A stretch of DNA of 64,000 nucleotides from Pluralibacter gergoviae ATCC 33028 = NBRC 105706 (lineage in GTDB: Bacteria > Pseudomonadota > Gammaproteobacteria > Enterobacterales > Enterobacteriaceae). Positions 40,156 through 49,649 of this stretch are shown here, one piece after another (positions within the stretch are counted from its first letter, which is position 1; each line of letters begins with the position of its first letter). The stretch is taken from assembly GCF_001598855.1 (NCBI RefSeq), contig NZ_BCZS01000003.1, positions 269,072-333,071 of the forward strand, given 5' to 3'. The notes below the pieces were generated by a model, which saw only the letters and a list, made by a program, of their open reading frames with translations, searched no databases and was not told the origin of the DNA. Both the position numbers and the translations under genes were made by a program.

Positions 40156-40950
40156 TCAATGACAGGGAAGGATTGTTCCTTTCATCCAGGTCGTCGCCTG
40201 GCCGGCCATAAGCACCCGATCGTTGTTAAGTACGCAGCGCACATCGCCGCCGCGAAAAGATATTTGCCGGGCCAGCAGCGAATTTCTGCCGAGCTTTTCA
40301 CTCCAGTAAGGAATAAGCATGGTATGGGCTGAGCCGGTTACCGGATCCTCCCACACGGCTTCGCCGGGGGAGAAAAAACGGCTGACGAAGTCATATTTCC
40401 CCTCGCCTTTTGCCGTTACCGTCACTTTATGCTCGCCGGGGATCATGCGGTGAATATCCGGCGCGAGGTCAGCCACCTGGCGGGCGTCCGCCAGTTCGAT
40501 CAGCCACGCCCGCCCTTTGCGCGCGGCGAGATAGCGGCGGATGCCCAGCGCGTCGAGCATCGCCCCGGGCGGCGTTTGCTCAACGCTATCGCCCGCGGGG
40601 AAGTCCAGCGTCAGCCATTCGCCTTCCCGGCTCACGCGGAGCGTGCCGGAAGCCGTTGTGAAGCGGATCGCCGGTTCAGGGTAGTCAAGATGGCGGAACA
40701 GCACGTGGGCGGTGGCCAGCGTCGCGTGTCCGCAGAGGTTCACCTCGCCGCGGGTGGTGAACCAGCGCAGGCCGATCCCGGCGGCATCGCGCACAAAAAA
40801 GGCCGTTTCCGACTGATTGTGCTCGCGCGCCATCGCCAGCAGTCGCTCATCGGGGAGCCACTGCGCCAGTTCGCACACCGCCGCCGGGTTGCCGCCGAAG
40901 TTGCGGTCGCTGAAGGCGTCTACCAGCCAGATGGGGATCGCGTGCGCCAT
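40156..40950 (-). CDS. PhzF-family isomerase/epimerase (second of a tandem pair)
   Basis: A 264-residue protein of the PhzF (YddE) family, diaminopimelate-epimerase fold. Typical motifs are VDAFSDRNFGGNPAAVC, the catalytic-Glu segment HNQSETAFF, GEVNLCGHATLATAHV and EDPVTGSAHTMLIPYW. The frame runs back to 41220, but that part overlaps its neighbour; the ATG at 40950 overlaps the neighbour's stop (TGATG) and is the true start. Reaction and substrate are unknown for most family members. Confidence 0.87.
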   Translation of the reverse strand: MAHAIPIWLVDAFSDRNFGGNPAAVCELAQWLPDERLLAMAREHNQSETAFFVRDAAGIGLRWFTTRGEVNLCGHATLATAHVLFRHLDYPEPAIRFTTASGTLRVSREGEWLTLDFPAGDSVEQTPPGAMLDALGIRRYLAARKGRAWLIELADARQVADLAPDIHRMIPGEHKVTVTAKGEGKYDFVSRFFSPGEAVWEDPVTGSAHTMLIPYWSEKLGRNSLLARQISFRGGDVRCVLNNDRVLMAGQATTWMKGTILPCH

Positions 40951-41747
40951 CAGATCGCCTCCCGCAGCATCACCGTGCCAATCAGGTAGGTTCTGGCCTC
41001 GCCGCTGATAAGCACCCGGTCGCCCCGCCATTCGCAGCGCAGCTCGCCGCCGCGGGCGGAGATCTGCCGCGCCTGCATCTGCTTTTTGCCCAGCCGTTCG
41101 CCCCAGTACGGGATGAGCATACTGTGGGCCGAACCGGTGACCGGATCTTCCGCCACCGCCTCGCCGGGACAGAAGAAGCGGCTGACGAAATCGACCTCGT
41201 CGCCGGGGGCGGTAACGCACACCATTTTCTCCAGCGGCCGCATGGCGTGAATATCCGGCGCCAGGGCCGTCACCTGCTGCTCATTTTCCAGCACCACCAG
41301 GTAGTCGCGACCGAGGCGAAATGCCTGCGCGCCGTCGATACCGAGGCCCGAAAGCAGCAGCGCCGGAGGCTGCACCGGCGCAGTTTGCCACGCCGGAAAA
41401 TCCATCGTCAGCCAGTCGCCGCTGCGCTTCACGGTTAGCTCACCGACGAAGCGGGTTGTGAAGCGGATTTCGGCGTGGGGATAGTCGAGATACTCAAAAA
41501 TGACGTGGGCGCTGGCGAGCGTGGCGTGTCCGCAGAGGTTGATTTCCCCCTGGGTGGTAAACCAGCGCAGTTCGAAGCCGCCGTCGGTGCGGACAAAGAA
41601 AGCCGTTTCCGACTGATTATGCTCCTGGGCCATTTTCAGCAGCGTCGCGTCCGGCAGCCAGTCGACCAGCGGGCACACGGCGGCCGGATTGCCGCCAAAG
41701 GCGCGGTCGCTGAAGGCGTCTACCATATAAAACGGGATCTCGAGCAT
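40950..41747 (-). CDS. PhzF-family isomerase/epimerase (first of a tandem pair)
   Basis: A 265-residue paralogue of the next gene, with the same motifs (VDAFSDRAFGGNPAAVCP, HNQSETAFFV, LCGHATLASAHV, EDPVTGSAHSMLIPYW). AAAGGACAG precedes the ATG at 41747. A much longer frame to 42476 is antisense to sotB and is rejected. The pair looks like an old tandem duplication, since similarity is strong around the motifs but weak in the middle and at the ends. Confidence 0.87.
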   Translation of the reverse strand: MLEIPFYMVDAFSDRAFGGNPAAVCPLVDWLPDATLLKMAQEHNQSETAFFVRTDGGFELRWFTTQGEINLCGHATLASAHVIFEYLDYPHAEIRFTTRFVGELTVKRSGDWLTMDFPAWQTAPVQPPALLLSGLGIDGAQAFRLGRDYLVVLENEQQVTALAPDIHAMRPLEKMVCVTAPGDEVDFVSRFFCPGEAVAEDPVTGSAHSMLIPYWGERLGKKQMQARQISARGGELRCEWRGDRVLISGEARTYLIGTVMLREAI

Positions 41748-41891
41748 TGTCTGTCCTTTGCATAAATATCGCGGGAGAAGCGCGGCATAGCGCTTCAATA
41801 TGAGATCTAAATCACAAAATGATTGTATTCTGCGCAGCGTTGGTTTTAAGATCGAATCCTCTTCTTTCCGCAACCAACCCAGAATACGTTT

Positions 41892-43085
41892 ATGCCAACA
41901 AATACCGTCTCGCGCAAGGTCGCGTGGCTGCGGGTCGTCACGCTTGCCGTTGCCGCGTTTATCTTTAATACCACCGAGTTTGTGCCGGTCGGCCTGCTCT
42001 CTGATATTGCCGACAGCTTCGGGATGCAGACCGCGCAGGTGGGCATTATGCTGACCATCTATGCCTGGGTGGTGGCGCTGATGTCGCTGCCGTTTATGCT
42101 GCTGACCGGTCGGGTGGAGCGGCGGCGCCTGCTGATCGGCCTGTTCGTGCTGTTTATTGCCAGCCACGTGCTGTCGTTTCTGGCGTGGAACTTCACCGTG
42201 CTTATCGTCAGCCGCATCGGCATTGCCTTCGCCCACGCGGTGTTCTGGTCGATCACCGCCTCGCTGGCCATCCGCCTTGCGCCGCCGGGCAAGCGCGCCC
42301 AGGCCCTGAGCCTGATTGCCACCGGCACCGCGCTGGCGATGGTGCTCGGCCTGCCGATTGGCCGCATCGTCGGCCAGTACTTCGGCTGGCGTACCACCTT
42401 CTTTATTATCGGCGTCGGGGCCTTCGCTACGCTGGTGGCGCTGATCAAGCTGCTGCCTGCGCTTCCGAGCGAACACTCAGGTTCGCTGAAAAGCCTGCCG
42501 CTGCTGTTCCGCCGACCGGCGCTGGTCAGCATCTATCTGCTGACGGCGGTGGTGGTCACCGCCCACTACACCGCCTACAGCTATATTGAGCCGTTCGTGA
42601 TCAACGTCGCCGGCTTTGATGCCGGGTTCGCCACCGTGCTGCTGCTGGTGCTGGGCAGCGCGGGGATTATCGGCTCCGTGGTGTTCGGCAAGCTCGGCAA
42701 CCGCCACGCCTCGTCGCTGGTCAGCGCCGCCATCGCGCTGCTGACGCTCTGCCTGCTGCTGCTGCTTCCCGCCTCACAGAGCGAGTGGAACCTTGGTCTG
42801 CTGAGCGTCGCGTGGGGTATTGCCATTATGACCATCGGCCTCGGGATGCAGGTGAAGGTGCTGGCGCTGGCGCCGGACGCCACGGATGTCGCCATGTCGC
42901 TGTTTTCCGGCATTTTCAATATCGGCATCGGCGCCGGCGCGCTGGTGGGAAACCAGGTGAGCCTGCACCTGTCGATGGCGGATATTGGCTATATCGGCGC
43001 GGCGCCCGCGCTGGCGGCGCTGATGTGGTCGGTGGTGATTTTCCGCCGCTGGCCGGTGGCGCTTGAGGAACAGCATCAGCATTGA
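41892..43085 (+). CDS. sotB: Sugar efflux transporter SotB (YdeA)
   Basis: A 397-residue MFS exporter, closely similar to E. coli SotB over its length ([21 protein letters not shown] at the N-terminus, [21 protein letters not shown] near the C-terminus). It exports arabinose, IPTG and similar sugars in E. coli. It ends at a terminator shared with the convergent marC. Confidence 0.94.
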   Translation: MPTNTVSRKVAWLRVVTLAVAAFIFNTTEFVPVGLLSDIADSFGMQTAQVGIMLTIYAWVVALMSLPFMLLTGRVERRRLLIGLFVLFIASHVLSFLAWNFTVLIVSRIGIAFAHAVFWSITASLAIRLAPPGKRAQALSLIATGTALAMVLGLPIGRIVGQYFGWRTTFFIIGVGAFATLVALIKLLPALPSEHSGSLKSLPLLFRRPALVSIYLLTAVVVTAHYTAYSYIEPFVINVAGFDAGFATVLLLVLGSAGIIGSVVFGKLGNRHASSLVSAAIALLTLCLLLLLPASQSEWNLGLLSVAWGIAIMTIGLGMQVKVLALAPDATDVAMSLFSGIFNIGIGAGALVGNQVSLHLSMADIGYIGAAPALAALMWSVVIFRRWPVALEEQHQH

Positions 43086-43090
43086 GGGGA

Positions 43091-43119
43091 AAAAAAAGGT
43101 GGCGCAAGCCACCTTTTTT
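43091..43119. terminator. Bidirectional terminator between sotB and marC
   Basis: AGGTGGC-GCAA-GCCACCT is flanked by seven A on the left and six T on the right, so it can end transcription from both sides. It lies between the two convergent genes. Confidence 0.9.
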
Positions 43120-43128
43120 ACAAGGCGA

Positions 43129-43797
43129 TCACGGCTGGTAGTTGTGAATAATCTCCAGCACGCCGTTGATAAAGAACTGCACGCCCATGCAGACCAGCAG
43201 GAAGCCCATCAGGCGGGAAATCGCTTCGATACCGCCCTTACCCACCAGCCGCATGATGGCCCCGGAACTGCGCAAGCAGGCCCACAGAATAATCCCCACC
43301 GCGAGGAACGTCAGCGGCGGCGCCGCCCACAATATCCAGGGTGCAAAATCGACGCCGGATTTCACCGTTGACGCGGAGCTGATGATCATCGCGATGGTCC
43401 CCGGACCTGCGGTGCTCGGCATCGCCAGCGGCACAAAGGCGATATTGGCCTCCGGCTCCGTTTTCAACTCTTCGGATTTATGCTTTGCCTCCAGCGAATC
43501 CTGCGCCTTGTGCTGGGGGAACAACATGCGAAAACCGATAAAGGCCACAATAAGCCCACCGGCGATACGCAGCCCTGGAATCGAGATACCAAAGGTATTC
43601 ATCACCACCTGACCGCCGTACCAGGCCACCATCATGATAATGAACACGTACACGGAAGCCATAAAAGACTGACGGTTGCGCTCGGCGCTGCTCATATTGC
43701 CGGCCAGTCCGAGAAACAGCGCCACGGTGGTCAGCGGATTGGCCAGCGGCAGGATAACCACCAGCCCAAGTCCAATGGCCTTAAAAAGTTCCAGCAT
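43129..43797 (-). CDS. marC: MarC-family inner-membrane protein
   Basis: A 222-residue membrane protein of the MarC/YhcE family with six predicted helices; E. coli MarC has 221. Motifs include [14 protein letters not shown] and [17 protein letters not shown]. Despite the name no antibiotic phenotype is established in E. coli. It diverges from marRAB across the marO region. Confidence 0.93.
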   Translation of the reverse strand: MLELFKAIGLGLVVILPLANPLTTVALFLGLAGNMSSAERNRQSFMASVYVFIIMMVAWYGGQVVMNTFGISIPGLRIAGGLIVAFIGFRMLFPQHKAQDSLEAKHKSEELKTEPEANIAFVPLAMPSTAGPGTIAMIISSASTVKSGVDFAPWILWAAPPLTFLAVGIILWACLRSSGAIMRLVGKGGIEAISRLMGFLLVCMGVQFFINGVLEIIHNYQP

Positions 43798-43953
43798 AGG
43801 TAAAACTCCAGTGGGTTCGGTATGTTGTTAAAAGTATAAGAGTAGTTAGGGATATTGCGTGGTGGTGGCAAAGTTTAGCGCCTCAACCATAACGCACGTT
43901 TATCAATATAATTTTAATGCTGCAAATGTTAGCCAAAAAGAGTGATCGTTATC

Positions 43954-43974
43954 ACTTTAGCAATAAGTGTGATC
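43954..43974 (+). promoter_or_regulatory. Marbox (MarA/SoxS/Rob site) of the mar promoter
   Basis: The 21-base stretch beginning ACTTTAGCAA and ending GTGATC matches the E. coli mar marbox in most positions, and its centre is about 61 bases ahead of the predicted transcript start, as in E. coli. It mediates auto-activation by MarA. Confidence 0.75.
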
Positions 43975-43989
43975 GGGAAATCCATTCGA

Positions 43990-44048
43990 TTGACTTATGG
44001 TTGCCAGGGCAATAATATCGCCTGCAACTAAACTACTTGCCGGGGCAA
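43990..44048 (+). promoter_or_regulatory. mar promoter and two MarR operator sites
   Basis: TTGACT at 43990-43995 and TAATAT at 44013-44018 are 17 bases apart. MarR site I is the palindrome TTGCCAGGGCAA at 44001-44012, lying between the two boxes. Site II is TTGCCGGGGCAA at 44037-44048, just ahead of the marR start. Both match E. coli marO in sequence and place. Confidence 0.9.
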
Positions 44049-44053
44049 CCATT

Positions 44054-44488
44054 TTGACAAACACCAGTGACCTGTTTAACGAAGTCATTCCACTCGGGCG
44101 TTTGATCTACATGGCCAACCAGAAGAAAGACCGACTGCTCAATGAATATCTGTCGCCGATGGATATCACCGCGTCGCAGTTCAAAACGCTGAGCTCGATT
44201 CGCTGCCAGGGTTGCCTGACCCCGGTTGAGCTTAAGAAAGTGCTTTCGGTGGACCTGGGTGCCCTGACGAGAATGCTGGATCGTCTCGCGTGTAAAGGCT
44301 GGGTTGAGCGTCTGCCTAACCCGAATGATAAACGCGGCGTGCTGGTGCGATTGACGCCAGAGGGCGCAGCGATCTGCGAAGAGTGTCACCAGTTAGTAGG
44401 ACAAAGCCTGCATCAGGAACTAACAAAAAACTTAACGACAGAAGAAATTGCCATGCTTGAGCTGCTGCTCAAAAAAGTTCTGCCGTAA
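44054..44488 (+). CDS. marR: Multiple antibiotic resistance repressor MarR
   Basis: A 144-residue winged-helix repressor of marRAB that is released by phenolic ligands or copper-driven disulfide formation. It is nearly the same as E. coli MarR through [31 protein letters not shown]. The start is a TTG at 44054, giving exactly the E. coli length and lying just after operator site II; a longer frame from 43997 runs through the operator and is rejected. Confidence 0.94.
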   Translation: MTNTSDLFNEVIPLGRLIYMANQKKDRLLNEYLSPMDITASQFKTLSSIRCQGCLTPVELKKVLSVDLGALTRMLDRLACKGWVERLPNPNDKRGVLVRLTPEGAAICEECHQLVGQSLHQELTKNLTTEEIAMLELLLKKVLP

Positions 44489-44502
44489 TCAGAAGGGGAA
44501 AG

Positions 44503-44898
44503 ATGATGTCCAGACGTAATAATGACGCCATCACAATTCACAGTATTCTTGAGTGGATCGAAGATAACCTGGAGTCTCCGCTGTCGCTGGAGAAGGTTTC
44601 CGAACGCTCGGGTTACTCAAAATGGCACCTGCAGCGGATGTTTAAAAAAGAGACCGGCCACTCGCTGGGCCAGTATATCCGCAGCCGTAAACTGACCGAA
44701 ATCGCCCAGAAGCTGAAGGCAAGCAACGAGCCGATTCTCTACCTCGCCGAACGCTACGGTTTTGAATCCCAGCAGACCCTGACCCGAACGTTTAAGAACT
44801 ACTTTGACGTTCCGCCGCACAAGTACCGCATCACCAATATGCCCGGTGAGTCGCGCTACCTGCTGCCGCTCAATCATCAATGCCACCAGTGTCACTGA
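44503..44898 (+). CDS. marA: AraC-family activator MarA
   Basis: A 131-residue two-helix-turn-helix activator of the mar/sox/rob regulon (acrAB, tolC, micF). The recognition helices ([11 protein letters not shown] and [11 protein letters not shown]) are unchanged from E. coli. The C-terminus is longer and ends LNHQCHQCH, with a Cys-His pattern not in E. coli MarA, whose end is shorter. It follows marR by fourteen bases. Confidence 0.95.
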   Translation: MMSRRNNDAITIHSILEWIEDNLESPLSLEKVSERSGYSKWHLQRMFKKETGHSLGQYIRSRKLTEIAQKLKASNEPILYLAERYGFESQQTLTRTFKNYFDVPPHKYRITNMPGESRYLLPLNHQCHQCH

Positions 44899-44905
44899 GG
44901 TTGCT

Positions 44906-45112
44906 ATGAAATACATCGCTACTGCCGCCCTCGCCTTAACAGTGCTGGTCTCCGGCCAGAGTTTTGCTGAGCAGACGCGCATTGCGCCGGAAAATAACGC
45001 CAGAGGTACGATGGTGATGCCCTCTTCACAGCAGAACTCGCCGTTTGACTTCAACCACCGCGGCGCCGGAAGCGACAAATCCGACGAGCTGGGCGTACCG
45101 TACTACAACTGA
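44906..45112 (+). CDS. marB: MarB, small periplasmic protein of the mar operon
   Basis: A 68-residue exported protein (E. coli MarB has 72) with a signal peptide ending QSFA-EQ and the tail LGVPYYN. In E. coli it lowers marA transcription by an unknown route. It starts seven bases after the marA stop, with GAGG in front, and is followed by a strong terminator. Confidence 0.9.
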   Translation: MKYIATAALALTVLVSGQSFAEQTRIAPENNARGTMVMPSSQQNSPFDFNHRGAGSDKSDELGVPYYN

Positions 45113-45131
45113 TCGCCCGCTGATTTCCTGA

Positions 45132-45154
45132 CCCCGCGCTTGCGGGGTTTTTTT
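45132..45154 (+). terminator. Terminator of marRAB
   Basis: CCCCGC-GCTT-GCGGGG followed by seven T. Confidence 0.9.
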
Positions 45155-45293
45155 ATTACACTGCAGCGCTTTTCGTTTTGAGCGCTTCCCGTACCCCGCA
45201 CGTTTTTTATGCGTTTTCTCAGGATCTTCCCTTTCCGCCGTAAGTTCCGCAGATGTATGATGCTCGCTCTGAATTACCCACGGAGCAAGCGGA

Positions 45294-45386
45294 ATGCCAG
45301 TAAATAAACGGATAACCCCATCGTCAGGGACACCAATAGCACCTGGAGGGCTTAGGCTTCTAACATTAGGTGAGTTCGCTCTCTGA
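45294..45386 (+). pseudogene. Short stub, possible remnant of a T6SS effector N-terminus
   Basis: A 30-codon ORF reading PVNKRITPSSGTPIAPGG then LRLLTLGEFAL, preceded by a GGAGCAAGCGGA box. The pattern (R..TP.SG.PI.PGGLR.LTLGE.A) resembles, from memory, the start of secreted toxins found beside VgrG in type VI clusters, but it stops after 30 codons. The next gene is an immunity-type lipoprotein. I read it as a truncated effector; this is inference, not proof. No vgrG, hcp or other T6SS gene lies in the window. Confidence 0.4.
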
Positions 45387-45423
45387 TCGCTAAATACAGA
45401 GCAGTTTTACGAGGATTTCCCGG

Positions 45424-45759
45424 ATGAAAAGACTGGTACTGCCATTAGTCTTCCTTCTTACTGGTTGCCCAGGAGGTAATCCCGCACCTCATCCCAGATC
45501 TACCTTCATTGATGGAAATAATCTTTGCTTTAGTGTTGATAAAAAAGATGTTCTCAACTATTACACGATTGAATCAAGCAAGGGTAAGGGATACCGAATG
45601 ATCGCCGCTAAGGAAAGCTTGGCTCGTTCTTATCCGGATTCTTGTATAACCGTAAAGTGGGATTATGGCTACAGTTATGCCATTAACTATGGGTTGAATG
45701 GACAAAAATATGTTCATGAATTTTTTATTGATAACAATGGGCAGCTGACCAATTTTTAG
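45424..45759 (+). CDS. Lipoprotein, possible T6SS immunity type
   Basis: A 111-residue exported lipoprotein. The signal peptide ends with the lipobox LLTGC (Cys15) followed by PGGNP. The mature part is small and polar, with NNLCFSV and SCITVKWDYGYSYAINYG. The gene is markedly lower in GC than its neighbours. It resembles periplasmic lipoproteins annotated as T6SS immunity proteins in enterobacteria, a family assigned by context, so the function is uncertain. The stub 37 bases upstream supports the idea of an orphan immunity gene left after loss of its effector. Confidence 0.6.
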   Translation: MKRLVLPLVFLLTGCPGGNPAPHPRSTFIDGNNLCFSVDKKDVLNYYTIESSKGKGYRMIAAKESLARSYPDSCITVKWDYGYSYAINYGLNGQKYVHEFFIDNNGQLTNF

Positions 45760-45963
45760 TGGGACGTAATGCTTACCCCTGTTGATAGCCATCTGTTTTA
45801 TATCTAAGCAATTTTTTGTAACCGTCGCCAACCGTAGCGTCTGTGGTTTGCAGGAGAAGGCGTTGCGTGAAGGACTGGCGACCGGTTCACAGCATGCCTT
45901 CTGCCCGTCAGCAATGCGTTTGGCTCCGGGCAGAATTTTTCACGTAATGCCCGTAGCAAATCG

Positions 45964-46863
45964 CTATCCACGCGCCACGCCCGCCCGCCGCAGCCGTAGC
46001 CCGAAGACATTGATATAGAGTCCACCCATAATCAGCACCGCGCCAGCCAGTTGCATAAGGCTAAGCCGTTCGCCCAGCAGCAGCGCGGCGCTGGCGATGC
46101 CGAACACCGGCACCAGCAGGGAGAGCGGCGCCACCCGCCAGGTTTCATAGCGTCCGAGCAGCGCGCCCCAGATCCCGTAGCCGACGATTGACGCCGCCCA
46201 GGCCAGATAGCACAGCGCCAGCACGGTGGTGATATCAATATTGACCAGGCTTGCCAGCATGACTCCCGGGCCGTCGAGCAGGTACGAGGCAAGCATAAAC
46301 GGCAGTACCGGGATCAGCGCGCTCCACGCCACCAGCGACATCACTCCGGGCCGCTCGGGGAGCTGCATGATTTTTTTATTGAAGATATTGCCGCAGGCCC
46401 AGGAGAGCGCCGCCGCCAGGGTCAGCATAAAGCCGAGCAGCGCCACGTGCTCGCCGCTGAAGCTGGCCTCGATAAGCACCAGTACGCCGATGGCCGCCAG
46501 GGCGATGCCCGCCATCTGCTTACTCTGCAGGCGCTCGCCAAAGGCGATGGCGCCGAGAATAATCGTGAAAAAGGCCTGCGCCTGCAGCACCAGGGAGGCA
46601 AGCCCGGCGGGCATACCGACGCTGATGGCGGAAAACAGAAAGGCGAACTGGCCGAAGCTGATGGTCAGACCGTAGCCCAGCAGCAGCGAAAGCGGCACCT
46701 TCGGGCGAGGAATAAAGAAGATGGCCGGAAAGGCCACCAGCAAAAAGCGCAGGCCGGCCAGCAGCAGCGGCGGCATATTGTGCAGCCCCAGCTTGATAAC
46801 CACGAAGTTAAGCCCCCAGACAACCACCACCAACAGCGCCAACAGACCATCTTTACGCGACAT
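45964..46863 (-). CDS. eamA: O-acetylserine/cysteine exporter EamA (YdeD)
   Basis: A 299-residue DMT-superfamily exporter, the same length as E. coli EamA and closely similar (SRKDGLLALLVVVVWGLNFV, LGRYETWRVAPLSLLVPV). E. coli EamA exports cysteine pathway metabolites. I start it at the ATG at 46863, matching E. coli MSRKDG; an ATG six codons earlier is less likely. Confidence 0.93.
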   Translation of the reverse strand: MSRKDGLLALLVVVVWGLNFVVIKLGLHNMPPLLLAGLRFLLVAFPAIFFIPRPKVPLSLLLGYGLTISFGQFAFLFSAISVGMPAGLASLVLQAQAFFTIILGAIAFGERLQSKQMAGIALAAIGVLVLIEASFSGEHVALLGFMLTLAAALSWACGNIFNKKIMQLPERPGVMSLVAWSALIPVLPFMLASYLLDGPGVMLASLVNIDITTVLALCYLAWAASIVGYGIWGALLGRYETWRVAPLSLLVPVFGIASAALLLGERLSLMQLAGAVLIMGGLYINVFGLRLRRAGVARG

Positions 46864-47040
46864 GCCCCGCCCCTGAAACATTAAATTTTTGTAAACGATT
46901 TTTAAAATAGCGAAAAAAAGACGGCACGAACAGTCATTATTTCTGGCAGGCGCCGCGGGGCAAATCCGCGTCTGTACAAGGCGGTTTACTCGTGATATTT
47001 CTGAAAAGACACAATAAAAACAAACTTTTCGGGCAGGGAC

Positions 47041-48225
47041 ATGAACCCATCACTCAGGCGGCCGACCGCGGCGCTGCTGGCCTCTTCGCTATTGTTAACC
47101 GTTGGACGCGGCGCCACGCTGCCGTTTATGACCATCTACCTTACCCGCCGCTTCGGCATGGACGTAGAAAGCATCGGCTATGCCCTCACCCTGGCGCTGA
47201 CCGTGGGGATTGTATTCAGCCTCGGCTTCGGCATTTTCGCCGACAAGTTCGATAAAAAGCGCTATATGCTGGCGGCGGTGGCCGCCTTTATCGGCGGCTT
47301 TGTCGCCATTCCGCTTGTCGACAGCGTCGCGCTGGTGGTGTTTTTCTTTTCGCTGATCAACTGCGCCTACTCGGTGTTTTCCACCGTGCTGAAGGCGTGG
47401 TTTTCCGACAGCCTTGCCGGCGGCGAAAAGGCGCGCATCTTCTCGCTCAACTACAGCGTGGTGAATATCGGCTGGACCGTAGGCCCGCCCATCGGCACCT
47501 GGCTTGTAATGTACGGCCTGCAGCTGCCCTTCTGGCTGGCCGCCGTCTGCGCGGCGTTTCCGCTGGTGTTTATTCAGCTGTACGTCCGGCGCAGCGTCGC
47601 TGCCGAAACTGAAAAAAATGCCGCCGCCTGGCAGCCGTCGGTGCTGCTGAAGGACCGGGCGCTGCTGTGGTACACCCTTTCCGGCGTGCTGGCCTCCTAC
47701 GTCGGCGGCTCGTTTGCCACCTGTATCTCCCAGTACGTGCTGGTCGAATTGAGCAACCCGGAGTTTGCCCAGAAAGTGGTTTCCGTCGTGCTGCCGGTCA
47801 ACGCGGTGATGGTGGTCTCCCTGCAGTACTTTATCGGTCGCGCCATTACGCCCGCCAATATTGGCCGCCTGATGACCATCGGCATGGTGTTCTTTATTAT
47901 TGGCCTGGTGGGCTTTATCGGCGCCCACCAGAACCTGTGGCTGTGGGGCGCGGCGGCGGCGCTGTTTACCGTCGGCGAGATTATTTACGCCCCCGGCGAA
48001 TATATGCTGATCGACAGCATTGCCCCGCCGGGGATGAAGGCGAGCTACTTCTCGGCGCAGATGCTGGGCTGGCTGGGGGCCGCCGCCAATCCGATGATCA
48101 CCGGCATGATCCTTTCCAGCCTGCCCGCGTGGACGGTGTTCGCCTTTATGATTGCCGCCATTGTCGTCGCCTGGCTGATGATCCTGCGTGGGATGCGCAT
48201 CGCCAGCCTGCAAACGGCGGCCTGA
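47041..48225 (+). CDS. ydeE: MFS exporter YdeE
   Basis: A 394-residue MFS protein (E. coli YdeE has 395) that exports dipeptides and arabinose-like sugars in E. coli. Recognisable parts are LLTVGRGATLPFMTIYL and FADKFDKKRYM. It is divergent from eamA across about 180 bases, as in E. coli, and convergent with zinT, from which only three bases separate it. Confidence 0.9.
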   Translation: MNPSLRRPTAALLASSLLLTVGRGATLPFMTIYLTRRFGMDVESIGYALTLALTVGIVFSLGFGIFADKFDKKRYMLAAVAAFIGGFVAIPLVDSVALVVFFFSLINCAYSVFSTVLKAWFSDSLAGGEKARIFSLNYSVVNIGWTVGPPIGTWLVMYGLQLPFWLAAVCAAFPLVFIQLYVRRSVAAETEKNAAAWQPSVLLKDRALLWYTLSGVLASYVGGSFATCISQYVLVELSNPEFAQKVVSVVLPVNAVMVVSLQYFIGRAITPANIGRLMTIGMVFFIIGLVGFIGAHQNLWLWGAAAALFTVGEIIYAPGEYMLIDSIAPPGMKASYFSAQMLGWLGAAANPMITGMILSSLPAWTVFAFMIAAIVVAWLMILRGMRIASLQTAA

Positions 48226-48228
48226 CGG

Positions 48229-48870
48229 CTAGTGGTGGAGCATCTCCTCCACCACCTGGCGAGTGTAGAGCTGCTCCGGGTAGTAGGTCGGCCAGTTATC
48301 CATCTCCTTGAGCAGCGCCGTCTGCGAGGTGTTGCCGGCAAAGATGTGGAAGTGCATTGACTGGCGGGGGCCTATCAGGTGGTCGCTGAACTGCACGAAG
48401 CGCGGGGCCTTGCTCTCCAGATCCTGACAGGTAAACAGGTAGCGCACGCCCTTCTTGCCCGACGCGTAGGTGAGAATTTTAAACCCTTCATAGCGGTACT
48501 CGCAGGAGACCGCCTCCCGGCCGCTGTCGAACTCGATAACGTTATTTTCAATATTGATTTTATCGACGTCGGTTTTATAGCCGGTCGTATAGTAGGCCTT
48601 CACCTGGTCGAAGGTTTTGCTCTTATCCTTTTCCGCCTTCTGGCGGAACACCGGGTCGAGATCGCCGTGCTGCAGCAGCGGATAAACCGACTGCCAGATG
48701 CCGTCCCAGTCGGAGAGCTTACGATCGCGCACGTCGCCGTCGGCGAAAACGCCGTCGGCGGCCTTCTGCTCGGCTGCGGTGAAGGCGTGCCCGTGCGAGT
48801 GGGCAAAAGCGCCGGCTGCAGGCAGCGCGGCGATAATAGAGATGGTTAAAAACAGAGGTTTAGCGGCCAC
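48229..48870 (-). CDS. zinT: Periplasmic zinc-binding protein ZinT (YodA)
   Basis: A 213-residue exported lipocalin-like protein that binds zinc or cadmium and passes zinc to ZnuA. The signal peptide ends GAFA-HS and the mature N-terminus is His-rich (HSHGHAF). The metal-site His residues are in SMHFHIF. A Zur box lies just upstream. In E. coli zinT is elsewhere on the chromosome, so its place between ydeE and the urea importer is a local arrangement. Confidence 0.93.
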   Translation of the reverse strand: MAAKPLFLTISIIAALPAAGAFAHSHGHAFTAAEQKAADGVFADGDVRDRKLSDWDGIWQSVYPLLQHGDLDPVFRQKAEKDKSKTFDQVKAYYTTGYKTDVDKINIENNVIEFDSGREAVSCEYRYEGFKILTYASGKKGVRYLFTCQDLESKAPRFVQFSDHLIGPRQSMHFHIFAGNTSQTALLKEMDNWPTYYPEQLYTRQVVEEMLHH

Positions 48871-48897
48871 GGAGAGTCCCTTTGGTATCAGAAAAAA

Positions 48898-48920
48898 GTG
48901 ATGCTATATTATAACAACAC
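48898..48920 (-). promoter_or_regulatory. Zur box of zinT
   Basis: A 23-base near-palindrome centred on TATATTATA with arms GTGATGC and AACAACAC, close to the enterobacterial Zur consensus (TGTTATAATATAACA core). It lies 28 bases ahead of the zinT start and would let zinc-loaded Zur repress it. Confidence 0.75.
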
Positions 48921-48941
48921 CTTTCTCAAGGGCTGCGCTCG

Positions 48942-49640
48942 CTATATTGTCACCATACCGCGCACGCCGTGGGCCTCCATCTCGGCGCCGCGCCCCTGCT
49001 GGATAATAGCGCCCCGGGACATCACCAGATACTGGTCGGCAAGTTCGGCGGCAAAGTCGTAGAACTGCTCCACCAGCAGGATCGCCATATCGCCGCGCTG
49101 GGCCAGAGTGCGGATCACCTGGCCAATCTCCTTGATCACCGAAGGCTGGATGCCCTCGGTCGGCTCATCGAGAATAAGCAGCTGCGGGCGGCTGGCCAGC
49201 GCCCGGCCTATCGCCAGCTGCTGCTGCTGCCCGCCCGATAAGTCGCCGCCGCGGCGCTGCTTCATTTCGCGCAGCACCGGAAACAGCCGGTAAATTTCCT
49301 CCGGCACCTGGCGGGCTTCCCGCGCCGGAAAGCGCGACATGCCCAGCAGCAGGTTCTCCTCAACGGTGAGGCGGGGAAAAATCTCCCGGCCCTGCGGCAC
49401 GTAGGCAATCCCCGCCTGCACCCGCTGATGTGGCCTGCGCTGAGTGATGGCCTTATCCTGCCAGCTGACGCTGCCGCTGCGGGCCGGGATCAGCCCCATC
49501 AGGCATTTCAGCAGTGTGGTTTTACCCACGCCGTTGCGCCCCAGCAGGCAGGTGATCTCCCCGACCCGCACCTCAAAGCTTACGCCGCGCAGAATGTGGC
49601 TGCCGCCGTAATACTGGTGCAGCTCCTGAACCTGTAACAT
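48942..49640 (-). CDS. urtE: Urea ABC transporter ATPase UrtE
   Basis: A 232-residue branched-chain-type ABC ATPase with Walker A GRNGVGKTT, signature LSGGQQQQLAIGRAL and Walker B LLILDEPTEGIQPS. It is most like UrtE/LivF. It is the last gene of the urt operon, nine bases after urtD. Confidence 0.9.
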   Translation of the reverse strand: MLQVQELHQYYGGSHILRGVSFEVRVGEITCLLGRNGVGKTTLLKCLMGLIPARSGSVSWQDKAITQRRPHQRVQAGIAYVPQGREIFPRLTVEENLLLGMSRFPAREARQVPEEIYRLFPVLREMKQRRGGDLSGGQQQQLAIGRALASRPQLLILDEPTEGIQPSVIKEIGQVIRTLAQRGDMAILLVEQFYDFAAELADQYLVMSRGAIIQQGRGAEMEAHGVRGMVTI

Positions 49641-49649
49641 GATTGCTCC

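Noticed and set aside
41748..42476. N-terminal extension of the first PhzF frame
   Set aside because: Lies antisense to sotB; family start and ribosome site are at 41747.
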